Shown: piece by piece, positions 1 to 8,770 of the stretch
Layout of the letters: the number at the start of each line of letters is the position of its first letter
How positions within the stretch are numbered: position 1 is the stretch's first letter
From: Burkholderia diffusa
Lineage (GTDB): Bacteria > Pseudomonadota > Gammaproteobacteria > Burkholderiales > Burkholderiaceae
Assembly (NCBI RefSeq): GCF_902499115.1
Contig: NZ_CABVPN010000028.1
Span: 1-64,000 of the forward strand
Direction: 5' to 3'
DNA length: 64,000 nt
Translations under genes and position numbers: made by a program
Notes under the pieces: generated by a model
Databases searched by the model: none
What the model saw: the letters and a program-made list of their open reading frames with translations, nothing else
What the model was told of the DNA's origin: nothing

Positions 1-77
1 GCCGCGATCTTCGCGAGCGAACCGCCGAATTTGCCGACCGCGGTCCGCGCGGCCGATACGATCACTACGTCCGTCAT
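1..77 (-). CDS. phaA: Acetyl-CoA acetyltransferase (beta-ketothiolase), N-terminal fragment
   Basis: Only the first 25 codons lie in the window; the gene runs off the left edge. The visible N-terminus reads MTDVVIVSAARTAVGKFGGS, which is the typical start of the biosynthetic thiolase family (condensation of two acetyl-CoA to acetoacetyl-CoA, first step of polyhydroxybutyrate synthesis). It lies 98 bp downstream of phaC on the same strand, the usual phaC-phaA-phaB order. A GGAAAG/GGAG-like purine run lies just upstream of the ATG at 77. Product assignment rests on this short N-terminus plus context. Confidence 0.85.
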   Translation of the reverse strand, partial: MTDVVIVSAARTAVGKFGGSLAKIA

Positions 78-145
78 TTCCCTTTCCTCCAGGCCCGCAC
101 GACGCGGCGCATCGCTACCGGCCCTGTTAAAAAACTGCGGTGCAC

Positions 146-168
146 CGGACAGCGTGCGCCGCTGTCCG
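146..168 (-). terminator. Hairpin in the phaC-phaA gap
   Basis: A perfect 9-bp inverted repeat (146-154 with 160-168, 5-nt loop) sits just after the phaC stop. On the minus strand it is followed, about 11 nt later, by a run of six T (complement of 129-134). The distance is long for a classical intrinsic terminator. It may be a weak terminator or attenuator that lowers phaA expression relative to phaC, or an mRNA processing/stability element. Confidence 0.4.
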
Positions 169-175
169 TCTTTCG

Positions 176-2050
176 TCAATCGCGCTGCAACACGTAGCGG
201 CCCGGCGCCGGCTCGATCACCGGGAACTGCGCGGAACCGGCCTTGGCGGGCGGCGCCACCTTGCGGCCGCCGTACTGGTCGAGCCACTCGACCCAGGTCG
301 TCCACCAGCTGCCCGGCTGCTCGGTCGCACCGGCAAACCAGTCGTCCGCGGATCCGGGCAGATCGTTGTCGTTGACCCAGTAGCTGCGCTTCTTCTTCGC
401 CGGCGGATTGATCACGCCCGCGATGTGGCCCGACGCGCCGAGCACGAACTTCAGCGGGCCCGTCAGGATCGACGTCGATGCATAAGCCGTCTGCCACGGC
501 ACGATGTGATCCTCGCGCGACCCGTAGATGAAGGTCGGCACGTCGATGCGCGACAGGTCGACGGATTCGCCGCACACGGTCAGCGCGCCCGGCACGCGGA
601 GCTTGTTCTCGAGATAGGTATTGCGCAGGTACCACGCGTACATCGGGCCCGGGAGGCTCGTCGAGTCGCTGTTCCAGTACAGCAGGTCGAACGCGGCGGG
701 CGTGCGGCCCTTCAGGTAGTTGTCGACGACGTAGTTCCAGACGAGGTCGTTCGGCCGCAGGAACGAGAACGTGTTCGCGAACTCGACGCCGCGCATCAAC
801 CCCGGCGCCGCGCCGCTCTTGCCGCCGATGGTCTGCTCGCGCATCTGCACGTGCGCCTCGTCGACGAACACGTCGAGGATGCCGGTGTCGGTGAAATCGA
901 GCATCGCGGTCAGCAGCGTCATCGACGCGGCCGGGTGTTCGCCGCGCGCGGCGAGCACCGACAGCGCGGTCGCGAGCATCGTTCCGCCGACGCAGAAACC
1001 AAGCGTGTTGATCTGCTCGCGGCCGCTGATCTGCTGCACGGCGTCGATCGCCGCGAGCAACCCTTCGTTCATGTAGTCGTCCCACGTCTTGTGCGCGACC
1101 GACGCATCGGCGTTGCGCCACGACACGAGGAACACCTGATGGCCGTTCGACAGCGCATGCGCGACGAGCGAATTCTCGGGCTGCAGGTCGAGGATGTAGA
1201 ACTTGTTGATGCACGGCGGCACGATCAGGAGCGGCCGCTCGAACACCTTGTCCGTCTTCGGCGCGTACTGGATCAGCTGGATCAGGTCGTTCTCGTAGAC
1301 GACCGCGCCTTCGGTACACCCGAGGTTCTTGCCGACCACGAATTGCGATTCGTCGGTCTGCGAAATTTTGCCGCGCTGCATGTCGCCGAGCAGGTTCATC
1401 ATCCCCTGCCGCAGGCTTTCGCCCTGCGTCTCGAGGATCGACTTCTGTGCATCGGGATTGAGCGCCAGGAAGTTGCTCGGCGCGGCCGCGGCGGTCCATT
1501 GCTGGACGGAGAACCGGATGCGTTCGCGCGTCTTCGGATCGGTCTCGAGCGCGTCGGCCAGTTCCTGCAGGTAGCGCGCGTTGAGCAGATACCACGCAGC
1601 CGCGAACGCATGCGCGGGCGACGCCTTCCATGCATCCGCGCTGAAGCGGCGGTCCTTCAGTTCTGGCGACTCGAGCTTCGCGGCGGCGGCCTGCTGCATG
1701 AGCGTCACGCAGTCGCGCGCATAATCGGCCTGCAGCTTCTGGAGCCGTTCAGGCGGGATCGCGGCCACGGGCAGCTTCAATCCCGCGAACGGCGAAGCCA
1801 GGCCGCCGAAGGCGCCCAGATCGGGCATCGACGGCATCTGGAACGGCACGGATGTCGGGAACTGGAATGCGGCGAACGGATTCGCCGTGGTCGCCGCCGT
1901 TGCAGCGCGCGCCGGATCGGCGAAACCGCGCCAGGCGTTCAGCCATGCCTCGAACATCTGCTGCATCGGCTGGGTAGCCTGGTCGAATCCGGTGCTGCCC
2001 GCGAAAGTGCCCGCTTGAGCGGACGTCGACGAATTTTTCGATGCTGTCAT
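176..2050 (-). CDS. phaC: Class I poly(3-hydroxyalkanoate) polymerase
   Basis: 624 residues, a little longer than the classical class I PHA synthase (about 590). It polymerises (R)-3-hydroxyacyl-CoA into polyester on the granule surface. The lipase-like box GFCVGG (351-356) holds the catalytic Cys353. The other triad members are visible as Asp514 in SREDHIVPW and His542 in GASGHIAG. The N-terminal ~100 residues are variable and contain the granule/dimerisation region. The start is preceded by an AGGCAGGT Shine-Dalgarno-like stretch. phaA follows on the same strand. The upstream 369-bp gap carries the promoter and two perfect inverted repeats. Confidence 0.95.
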   Translation of the reverse strand: MTASKNSSTSAQAGTFAGSTGFDQATQPMQQMFEAWLNAWRGFADPARAATAATTANPFAAFQFPTSVPFQMPSMPDLGAFGGLASPFAGLKLPVAAIPPERLQKLQADYARDCVTLMQQAAAAKLESPELKDRRFSADAWKASPAHAFAAAWYLLNARYLQELADALETDPKTRERIRFSVQQWTAAAAPSNFLALNPDAQKSILETQGESLRQGMMNLLGDMQRGKISQTDESQFVVGKNLGCTEGAVVYENDLIQLIQYAPKTDKVFERPLLIVPPCINKFYILDLQPENSLVAHALSNGHQVFLVSWRNADASVAHKTWDDYMNEGLLAAIDAVQQISGREQINTLGFCVGGTMLATALSVLAARGEHPAASMTLLTAMLDFTDTGILDVFVDEAHVQMREQTIGGKSGAAPGLMRGVEFANTFSFLRPNDLVWNYVVDNYLKGRTPAAFDLLYWNSDSTSLPGPMYAWYLRNTYLENKLRVPGALTVCGESVDLSRIDVPTFIYGSREDHIVPWQTAYASTSILTGPLKFVLGASGHIAGVINPPAKKKRSYWVNDNDLPGSADDWFAGATEQPGSWWTTWVEWLDQYGGRKVAPPAKAGSAQFPVIEPAPGRYVLQRD

Positions 2051-2419
2051 TACCTGCCTTACCGGTGATTCGTGAGCGTCAATCGTGAAATCCTGCTCGC
2101 GCGCGGCGTGCCGGCTGCGAGCCGGGCCGTCATGCTCTGGAGAGGCGTCTCCAGATTCTGCCGCAGTGCGGTATTTTTATCATTATCGTTTTCCCCATGT
2201 GAAGCACTGCGTCAAACCACCGAGCATTTCTGCTCGGAGATAATCCGCGCGAAACAAGCTGGACAAGGCTTCCGGCGAAACATAAAACATTTTGATTGAC
2301 TTGACTTCGCGATTATTCATTCGATTGTCCATGCAACGCCGCATTGCCGCGCCAATATCGCAATAACCGATTTCGCAGCGCAACAAGCCAAGCCGCGCGC
2401 GCACGTGCGCGGTCAGCAG
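2051..2419. promoter_or_regulatory. Upstream region of phaC with two perfect inverted repeats
   Basis: This 369-bp non-coding gap separates phaC from pgeF (both minus strand). It is visibly more A+T-rich than its surroundings (about 2160-2350). It contains TCTGGAGA-GGCG-TCTCCAGA (2136-2155) and CCGAGCA-TTTC-TGCTCGG (2220-2237), both perfect. Neither is followed by a T run, so they could be operators for a PHA regulator or leader hairpins. I could not pick a convincing -35/-10 pair. No open frame with coding character was seen. Confidence 0.45.
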
Positions 2420-3259
2420 TCAATCGGCCAGCCAGATCGCCGCCGCCATGCGGCCGGTCACGCGGTCGCGCCGGTACGAATAGAAGCGCGCGCGTTCGAT
2501 GACCGTGCAGGCGGTCCCGCCGCTCACGTGCGTCACGCCTGCGCGCGCGAGGCGCAGGCGCGCAAGCGCGTAGAGGTCGGCGAGGTACTTGCCGGGCGCG
2601 CCGTCGATCACGACGAACGCTTGCCGCGTCTCATCATGCTCCGACTGCGGAGCCGTGTCGAGAAACGCCTCGTGCACGTCTGCGCCGACTTCGAACGCCC
2701 GTGGGCCGATCGCGGGCCCGAGATACGCATGGAGATCATCCGTCGCGCCGCCGGCGAGTGCCGCGACGCCGGCCGCGGTCTGCTCGACGATGCCGGCCGC
2801 GAGCCCGCGCCAGCCAGCATGCGCGGCACCCACCGCCCGGCCCTGCGCGTCGCACAACAGCACCGGCAGGCAATCGGCGACCATCACGACACAGACCGCG
2901 CCCGCGCGGTCCGTCACGCTCGCGTCGGCCCGCACGGGCGCCTCGGCACCCGGCGCGGCCTCGATCACTTCGTCCGCACGCACGATCCGCGCGCCGTGAA
3001 CCTGTTCGAGCCATGCCGCTCGCGACTGGCCCGCCAGCGCGAGCAAGCGCGCGCGATTCGCGGCGACATGGGCCGGATCGTCACCGGTGTGCAGGCCGAG
3101 ATTCATCCCGCCCGGCAACGCGGCGCCGTCCTGCCAGCGCCCGTACGGGCCCTCGCTCACGCCGCCGTCGCGCGTCGTGATCAGCGCACGCACGCGCGGC
3201 GCCACCTGCCAGTCGGGCCGCACGCAGTCCTGCCACGTCAACGGCGCCAGGTTCGTCAT
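2420..3259 (-). CDS. pgeF: Peptidoglycan editing factor PgeF (YfiH / multicopper polyphenol oxidase fold)
   Basis: 279 residues. The family signature HAGWRGLAAGIVEQT is present, as are the DCLPVLLCD and HTGDD metal-site motifs of the YfiH/DUF152 family. In E. coli this family removes mis-incorporated L-Ser peptidoglycan precursors and has purine nucleosidase-like activity in other lineages. A GTG at 3265 abuts the rluD stop, but the ATG at 3259 is better placed behind the GGAGGAG at the end of rluD, so I chose it; the two differ by two codons. It is translationally coupled to rluD, the usual rluD-yfiH order. Confidence 0.88.
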   Translation of the reverse strand: MTNLAPLTWQDCVRPDWQVAPRVRALITTRDGGVSEGPYGRWQDGAALPGGMNLGLHTGDDPAHVAANRARLLALAGQSRAAWLEQVHGARIVRADEVIEAAPGAEAPVRADASVTDRAGAVCVVMVADCLPVLLCDAQGRAVGAAHAGWRGLAAGIVEQTAAGVAALAGGATDDLHAYLGPAIGPRAFEVGADVHEAFLDTAPQSEHDETRQAFVVIDGAPGKYLADLYALARLRLARAGVTHVSGGTACTVIERARFYSYRRDRVTGRMAAAIWLAD

Positions 3260-3265
3260 CGGCAC

Positions 3266-4474
3266 TCACTCCTCCTCATCGTCGTAATCGTCGTCGTGAT
3301 CCTGATATTCGCCGGCGAAATCGTCATCGTCGTAGACACCGTCTTCATCGTCGAATTCCTCGTCGCCCTGCCCGAAGCCCAGCGCCGCGACGAGCGCGTT
3401 CATGTCGTCCGGCAACGGACAACGCCACTGCATCGTCTTGCCCGTGACCGGATGCACGAGGCCGAGCCGCCAGGCGTGCAGCGCCTGCCGCGCGAACCCG
3501 CCCGGCAGCGGCGCGACCGAGCGCTTGCCGCGCGCGCGCCCGTACACCGGATCGCCGAGCAGCGGATGCCCGACATGCGCGCAGTGCACGCGGATCTGGT
3601 GCGTACGGCCAGTTTCGAGATCGCACTGGATCGCGGACACCGGCTGACGTTGCCACATGCATGTGTCAACCGTACGGAAATGCGTGCGCGCGGGCTTGCC
3701 CGACGCGCCGGTGACGACGGCCATGCGCGTGCGCTCGCGCGGATCGCGGCCGATCGGCGCGTCGATCGTGCCGTCTTCGGGCATCATGCCCCATACGAGC
3801 GCGAAATAGCGGCGCTTCACGGTACGCGCCTGCAGCTGGCGCACGAGGTCGGTCTGCGCGGCGAGTGTGCGCGCAACCACCATCAGGCCGGACGTCTCCT
3901 TGTCGAGCCGGTGCACGATGCCCGCGCGCGGCAGGCCGGCCGCCGCGTCGCCGTAGCGGTGCAGCAGGCCGTTGAGGATCGTGCCGCTCCAGTTGCCGGC
4001 AGCTGGATGGACGACGACGCCCGCCGGCTTGTTGATGACGACGAGCGCGTCGTCCTCGTAGATCACGTCGAGCGGCACCGGCTCCGGCGTGAACGCCAGC
4101 TGCTCCGGCAGCAGGTCGGGCACGAGCTCGATCCTTGCGCCGAGCGGCACCGGCTGGCGGATCTTCGCCGGCGCGCCGTCGACCAGCACGCGCTGCGCCT
4201 CGATCCAGCTCTGCAGGCGGCTGCGGGAGAATTCGGGGAACAGTTGGGCAAGCGCTTTATCGAGGCGCTCACCCGCGAGCGACAGCGGCACTTCGACGAC
4301 GCGCGGGGCCTCGTCGACCGCCGCGGACGGCACGACAGGCGGCTGCATCGCGCCTGCAGCCAGATCGTCATCGGGGGAATCCCCCGACGCAGCGTCGGCG
4401 GGCCGATCGCTTGGGCTATAATCTTCGCGATTTGACTTGCCCTGCGGGGCATTCTGCGAACTTGAACGGGTCAT
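3266..4474 (-). CDS. rluD: 23S rRNA pseudouridine(1911/1915/1917) synthase
   Basis: 402 residues. An S4 RNA-binding domain (about 64-120) precedes the RluA-type catalytic domain. The motif HRLDKETSG (188-196) carries the catalytic Asp191. It isomerises three uridines in helix 69 of 23S rRNA. The last ~30 residues form a strikingly acidic tail of mostly Asp, Glu and Tyr not typical of the family. The N-terminal ~55 residues are also a low-complexity extension. It is divergent from bamD with 41 bp between the two start codons, so its promoter must lie within the 5' part of bamD. Confidence 0.93.
   Translation of the reverse strand: MTRSSSQNAPQGKSNREDYSPSDRPADAASGDSPDDDLAAGAMQPPVVPSAAVDEAPRVVEVPLSLAGERLDKALAQLFPEFSRSRLQSWIEAQRVLVDGAPAKIRQPVPLGARIELVPDLLPEQLAFTPEPVPLDVIYEDDALVVINKPAGVVVHPAAGNWSGTILNGLLHRYGDAAAGLPRAGIVHRLDKETSGLMVVARTLAAQTDLVRQLQARTVKRRYFALVWGMMPEDGTIDAPIGRDPRERTRMAVVTGASGKPARTHFRTVDTCMWQRQPVSAIQCDLETGRTHQIRVHCAHVGHPLLGDPVYGRARGKRSVAPLPGGFARQALHAWRLGLVHPVTGKTMQWRCPLPDDMNALVAALGFGQGDEEFDDEDGVYDDDDFAGEYQDHDDDYDDEEE
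4417..4422 (+). promoter_or_regulatory. Candidate -10 box for bamD
   Basis: A perfect TATAAT lies 93 bp before the bamD ATG, inside the 5' end of the oppositely oriented rluD. No good -35 hexamer is visible at 16-18 bp, so this is a -10-only prediction. If right, the bamD transcript begins antisense to the first codons of rluD. Confidence 0.4.
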
Positions 4475-4515
4475 TTAGACTGGGTCACCGAGACTTGAAG
4501 CTAGGACATGCGAGC

Positions 4516-5340
4516 ATGATGAATTCGACCAAACGTACGGCCAAAACCGTCGCCGCCCGAGCTGCGGCGGTAGCGGCCGCGGCCCTCATCGCCGGCTGCC
4601 ACGGCTTGCCGCAGAAGCAGGACGAGACGGCTACCTGGTCGAACAACAAATTATACTCAGAGGCCCAGGACGCACTGTCCGGCGGCGACTGGGGCAAGTG
4701 CGCGAAATATTTCGAATCGCTGCAAGGTCGCGATCCGTTCGGCCATTTCGCGCAACAGGCGCAGATCAACGTCGCGTACTGCAACTGGAAGGACAACGAA
4801 GCGGCAGCCGCCGACCAGGCCGTCGACCGCTTCATCCAGCTGCATCCGGATCACCCGGATATCCCGTACGCGTACTACCTGAAGGGGATGATCCACTTCA
4901 ACGACGATCTCGGCCTGTTCGGCCGCTTCTCCGGCCAGGACATGAGCGAGCGCGATCCGCAGGCACTGCGCGAATCGTACGACGCGTTCAAGGTCGTCGT
5001 CGACCGCTACCCGAAGAGCAAGTACGCACCCGACGCCGCCGCCCGGATGCGCTACATCGTCAACGCGCTCGCCTCGCACGAGGTGCACGCGGCCGACTAC
5101 TACTATCGGCGTGGCGCGTATGTCGCGGCGATCAACCGCGCGCAGCTCGCGATCAAGGACTACAAGGGCGCGCCGGCGATCGAGGACGCGCTGCACATCA
5201 TGATCCTGTCGTACGGCAAGCTGAACCAGCCGGAACTCGCGGAAGACACGAAGCGCGTGCTCGCGGGGACCTTCCCGGACAGCCCGTACATCACCGGCCA
5301 TTCGCGCCCCGGCACGAAGAAGTCGTGGTGGCAGTTCTGA
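4516..5340 (+). CDS. bamD: Outer-membrane assembly lipoprotein BamD (ComL)
   Basis: 274 residues. A lipoprotein signal ends in LIAGC with the lipidated Cys28, followed by TPR-rich helices with the usual family core (YSEAQDALSGGDWGKCAKYFE, then YAYYLKGMIHF). It is the essential BAM-complex lipoprotein that helps fold outer-membrane beta-barrels. The open frame extends upstream to 4135, but that part lies antisense to rluD and lacks a signal peptide, so the ATG at 4516 (ATGATG) is chosen. A strong hairpin terminator follows. Confidence 0.95.
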   Translation: MMNSTKRTAKTVAARAAAVAAAALIAGCHGLPQKQDETATWSNNKLYSEAQDALSGGDWGKCAKYFESLQGRDPFGHFAQQAQINVAYCNWKDNEAAAADQAVDRFIQLHPDHPDIPYAYYLKGMIHFNDDLGLFGRFSGQDMSERDPQALRESYDAFKVVVDRYPKSKYAPDAAARMRYIVNALASHEVHAADYYYRRGAYVAAINRAQLAIKDYKGAPAIEDALHIMILSYGKLNQPELAEDTKRVLAGTFPDSPYITGHSRPGTKKSWWQF

Positions 5341-5352
5341 GCGACGCCCGAG

Positions 5353-5396
5353 CACCAACAAAAAACCCGGCCATCGAGCCGGGTTTTTTGTTGGTG
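5353..5396. terminator. Bidirectional intrinsic terminator between bamD and the DinG-type helicase
   Basis: A nearly perfect 19-bp arm pair (5353-5371 with 5378-5396) has a GC core CCCGGC/GCCGGG and A6/T6 flanks on both sides. It can terminate the plus-strand bamD transcript and the convergent minus-strand helicase transcript. Confidence 0.9.
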
Positions 5397-5421
5397 CCGC
5401 CCGCAGCAGGCAACAGCGCGA

Positions 5422-7665
5422 TCACGCGCGCTTTGCCGCGCGATGTTCGTCGAAGAAGTCCTGCACGACCGCGATCTCGCGGGTGCGCTTGAACGGCGGC
5501 AGGCTCTGCCAGATCCGTCGACCGTAAGGCTTGTCGACGAGCCGCGTGTCGCAGATCATCAGCACGCCGCGATCCGTCTCCGCGCGAATCAGCCGGCCTG
5601 CGCCCTGCTTCAGCGTGATCACGGCCTGAGGCAGCTGGTGAACCGCGAACGGGCTCAAGCCCTTCTTGGTCAGCGCGTCGAGCCGCGCGGCCAGCACCGG
5701 ATCGTCAGGCGGCGCGAACGGCAGCTTGTCGATCACAACGAGCGACAGCGCGTCGCCGCGCACGTCGACGCCTTCCCAGAAGCTCTGGCTGCCGACGAGG
5801 ATCGCATTGCCGTACGAACGGAAACGATCGAGCAGTTCGGTACGGCTGGCATCGCCTTGCACCAGCAGCGGCGTGTTCCAGCCGCGCGACTCGATCACAT
5901 CGCGCAGCTTCGACGCGATCCGGTCGACTGCGCGCAGCGTCGTGCACAGCATGAAGACGCCGCCGCCCGACGCCTCGATCGCCGGCAACGCCGCATCGAA
6001 CACGGCATCGGTAAACGCCGGCGACGACGGCTGCGGCAGGTTGCGCGGCACATACAGCAGGCCCTGCGTCTGATAGTCGAACGGGCTTGCGAGGGTCATC
6101 GAGCGCCGCGAGCTGAGGCCCATCTGGGCCGCGTAGTGCGTGAAGTCGCCGCGCACCGACAGCGTCGCCGACGTGAACACCCACGCGCGGGGCACGCCGG
6201 CGCGCTGCTTCGCGAAAATCGGCGCGACCGACAGCGGCGTCTCGTGCAGCTGGACGGTATGTGCGAACACTTCGACCCAGCGCACCTTCTCGTTCGGGTC
6301 GTCGGTGGCCGCCTTGTCGCCGGCTGCCGCGGCATCGGCCTTCGCGGCCGCTTCCGCCGCGCCGGGCGCAACCCAGCCCGCGAGCAGGTCCTGCAGCTCG
6401 CGTGCGCGCCGCAGGCACGCGCCGAGCGACTCCGCCCGCTCGGCCTGGCTCGCGAGCGCCGAGGCAAGCGCATCGAGCGCCACTTCGAGCGCGTCGAGCG
6501 CGGCGAACATCGGATGATCGTCGCCCAGTTGCGCGAGCGACATGCGCACGATCTGGTCGTTCGCGAACGCGAGACGCAGGTCGCGCGCCGCACGTTCGAG
6601 ATCGCCGCCGAGCTTCACCCACTCGACCGCATCGCGCGCATGGCTCAGGCCTTCCGCGACCGTGTCGCGCGCAAGTTCGAGGATCTGCGTGGTCGACAGC
6701 GTCTCGCCGAAGAACAGCGTGGCCGTCTCCGGCAACTGGTGCGCTTCGTCAAAGATCACCGTGTTCGCGTTCGGCAGCAGTTCGGCCATCCCGGTGTCGC
6801 GCAGCATGATGTCCGCGAAGAACAGGTGATGGTTGACGACGACGATGTCCGCCTGCTGGGCCTCGCGGCGCGCCTGCATCACGAAGCATTCCTTGTAATG
6901 CGGGCACTCCTGGCCGAGGCAGTTGTCGCGCGTCGACGTGACCATCGACCACACCGGTGCCGTCTCCGGCACGCTCGCGAGTTCGGCCTTGTCGCCGCTC
7001 TTCGTGACCTTGGCGAACCGGACGATTTCCTGCAGGTACGCGGTATCCTGGCGCGACGGCAAGCGACCGTTGTCGGCCGTGCGCTGCAGGTAGTAATGGC
7101 ACAGGTAGTTCGAGCGGCCCTTGAGCATCGCGACCGTCACCGGCACCGCGAGTGCGTTGCGCACGGTCGGGATGTCGCGCTGGAACAGCTGGTCCTGCAG
7201 GTGCTTCGTGCCGGTCGATACGATCACCTTGCCGCCCCACAGCATCGCGGGCACCAGGTACGCATAGGTCTTGCCGGTGCCGGTGCCGGCCTCGACGATC
7301 AGCGTATTGTCGCCAGCGTCGCCGTCGGCTTCGGGCGCAACACCCTCCGCGGCAGATTCGGCCGCCTTGTCGCCTTCGCCGAGGCGGCGCGCCGGCCGCT
7401 TGCGGGTCTCGAAGATCTCCGGCTCGGGCATCCGGCGCGCGGACGCCTCCATCGCGGACGCGACCGCGCGCGCCATCTCGATCTGCGACTGACGCGGGTG
7501 ATAGCCGTCGAGCGCGCGCGCGAGCAATCCGCCGTCGCCGAAGATCGTGTCGAGTTCGTCGACGCGTTTGCGGCTCAGCTCGAAGGTGCCTTCGGGCGCA
7601 CGAACGCGCCCGGCGGACGACGCGTCACGCCGGGAATCGGGTTTGGCATCAAGCGGTGAATTCAA
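5422..7665 (-). CDS. ATP-dependent DNA helicase, DinG/YoaA (XPD-like, iron-sulfur) family
   Basis: 747 residues. Walker A AGTGTGKT (126-133) and the DEAH box (306-309) are present. Between them lie four cysteines (189, 249, 254, 260) in the position of the [4Fe-4S] cluster domain of XPD/DinG helicases. These are 5'-3' superfamily 2 helicases acting in repair and R-loop or damaged-fork processing. The final motifs VGSQSFWEGVDVRGD and QGAGRLIR belong to the C-terminal motor domain. It could be named dinG or yoaA; I leave the symbol blank because the paralogues cannot be separated by eye. Confidence 0.9.
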   Translation of the reverse strand: MNSPLDAKPDSRRDASSAGRVRAPEGTFELSRKRVDELDTIFGDGGLLARALDGYHPRQSQIEMARAVASAMEASARRMPEPEIFETRKRPARRLGEGDKAAESAAEGVAPEADGDAGDNTLIVEAGTGTGKTYAYLVPAMLWGGKVIVSTGTKHLQDQLFQRDIPTVRNALAVPVTVAMLKGRSNYLCHYYLQRTADNGRLPSRQDTAYLQEIVRFAKVTKSGDKAELASVPETAPVWSMVTSTRDNCLGQECPHYKECFVMQARREAQQADIVVVNHHLFFADIMLRDTGMAELLPNANTVIFDEAHQLPETATLFFGETLSTTQILELARDTVAEGLSHARDAVEWVKLGGDLERAARDLRLAFANDQIVRMSLAQLGDDHPMFAALDALEVALDALASALASQAERAESLGACLRRARELQDLLAGWVAPGAAEAAAKADAAAAGDKAATDDPNEKVRWVEVFAHTVQLHETPLSVAPIFAKQRAGVPRAWVFTSATLSVRGDFTHYAAQMGLSSRRSMTLASPFDYQTQGLLYVPRNLPQPSSPAFTDAVFDAALPAIEASGGGVFMLCTTLRAVDRIASKLRDVIESRGWNTPLLVQGDASRTELLDRFRSYGNAILVGSQSFWEGVDVRGDALSLVVIDKLPFAPPDDPVLAARLDALTKKGLSPFAVHQLPQAVITLKQGAGRLIRAETDRGVLMICDTRLVDKPYGRRIWQSLPPFKRTREIAVVQDFFDEHRAAKRA

Positions 7666-7720
7666 GGCAAGCGTTCCTGTGTCCAGCGCCCGAGCGGCGC
7701 CGGCGCTTGCCAGGCCGCGC

Positions 7721-7936
7721 TCAGGCGCGCTTATCCGGTTCCAGCTGCGATTGCAGCAAAATGATTTTGTCCTTGGCCGCCAGCTTTTCCTTCTTCAGCC
7801 GGTGCAGCGTGATGTCATCGATGTCGGAGTGTCCTTCCTTCAGCTCGATCTCCCGAGCGAGCTGCTGGTGCTGCTCCTGCAATGCAGCCAAACGGTTGTG
7901 CAATTCCTGCTGCTGTTCCGTGGGACGGTTTTGCAT
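7721..7936 (-). CDS. YdcH-like small coiled-coil protein (DUF465)
   Basis: 71 residues from the ATG at 7936, which has a well placed GAGGAGG. A longer in-frame start at 7981 lacks one. The protein is a charged helix with the LHRLKKEKLAAKDKI pattern typical of the YdcH/DUF465 family, ending in KDKIILLQSQ. Function is unknown; the family is small, cytosolic and widely conserved. It is the gene immediately upstream of the helicase on the same strand (55 bp gap), so it may be co-transcribed. Confidence 0.8.
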   Translation of the reverse strand: MQNRPTEQQQELHNRLAALQEQHQQLAREIELKEGHSDIDDITLHRLKKEKLAAKDKIILLQSQLEPDKRA

Positions 7937-8013
7937 ATGCGCCTCCTCATCGAAGCAGCGCGCCGACTGGCGTGCCGGCACGCACGAGACTGACTCCGGA
8001 TCAATCCAACACG

Positions 8014-8763
8014 TTACTGCCCCTGCTGTTGCTGCTTGGCCTTGTCGGCCGCTTCCTGCTGACGCCGCTCGACATCGGCCTTGTGCTGGGCGGCTTCCTT
8101 CTGCTTCTGCTCGTAGCGCGCGGCGTTGTCCGCCCGCTCCTGCGCTTTCTGCGCGCCCTGCTGGCGCGCCTGGTCGAGCTTGCGCTGGAAGTCTGCCTGC
8201 TTCTGGTCGTATGCCTGCTTGTTCGCGGCGCGCTGCGGGCCCTCGGCGCCGCGCTGCGCCTGCTTCAGCGCATTCTGCTCCTGCTTGTCGCGGAACGCAG
8301 CCGCGTTCGCCGCATCGTTCGCCGCGCGCTGCGGCGCTTCCGCCGCATTCTGCGCCTGCTTCAACGCCTGCTGCTGGTCGCGCTGCTGCGCCCGCACCGC
8401 GCGCTGTTCATCGTCGAGCGCGAGCTGCTCCTGACGGATGCTCGCCCGCTCCTCGCGCATCCGGTCGCGCGCATTGCCGAGACAGTGATTGACGAAGAAC
8501 TTGCTGTAACAATCGTGCTCCGCCACGGCATAACGATAATCGTTTTCCGCGGAACGTTGATTGAGCACTTTTTGACGGGCGTCAAAATCCTGCGTGGTGG
8601 AGGGGGCGACGGGCGCGGCCACTGCGGCGTCCGGCGCGGTGGCGCCCGATGCCTGTGCGTACGCGACGGTAGACCCGGCGGACAAAGCCGCGGCGAGCGC
8701 TGCGCCGAGCGCGACGAGAGAAATGCGGGAAGTTGGCAACGTCGTAGGAAAGCTGCGGGACAT
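8014..8763 (-). CDS. Exported coiled-coil protein with an internal repeat, function unknown
   Basis: 249 residues. An N-terminal Sec signal peptide ends near AYAQA (residue ~38). Two cysteines (85 and 94) lie close together and could form a periplasmic disulfide. From about residue 100 to the end it is a highly charged Gln/Ala/Lys/Arg helix, very probably a coiled coil. Residues 133-149 and 165-181 are a near-identical 17-residue repeat (ALKQAQ..AE.PQRAAN). I do not recognise a named family beyond Burkholderia hypothetical proteins. No Shine-Dalgarno precedes the ATG, and a TAGAAT box ends 7 nt before it. Confidence 0.75.
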   Translation of the reverse strand: MSRSFPTTLPTSRISLVALGAALAAALSAGSTVAYAQASGATAPDAAVAAPVAPSTTQDFDARQKVLNQRSAENDYRYAVAEHDCYSKFFVNHCLGNARDRMREERASIRQEQLALDDEQRAVRAQQRDQQQALKQAQNAAEAPQRAANDAANAAAFRDKQEQNALKQAQRGAEGPQRAANKQAYDQKQADFQRKLDQARQQGAQKAQERADNAARYEQKQKEAAQHKADVERRQQEAADKAKQQQQGQ

Positions 8764-8770
8764 GTGTCAA

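Noticed and set aside
140..2068. Long open frame antisense to phaC (and similar antisense frames opposite most genes)
   Set aside because: Arg/Ala/His-rich composition with no recognisable domain; typical third-position shadow of a high-GC gene whose sense frame has a full catalytic triad.
2396..2415. GCGCGCACGTGCGCG palindrome after pgeF as a terminator
   Set aside because: No T run on either strand and the palindrome is imperfect; alternating GC is common here.
4135..4515. N-terminal extension of bamD
   Set aside because: It lies antisense to rluD and would bury the lipoprotein signal peptide.
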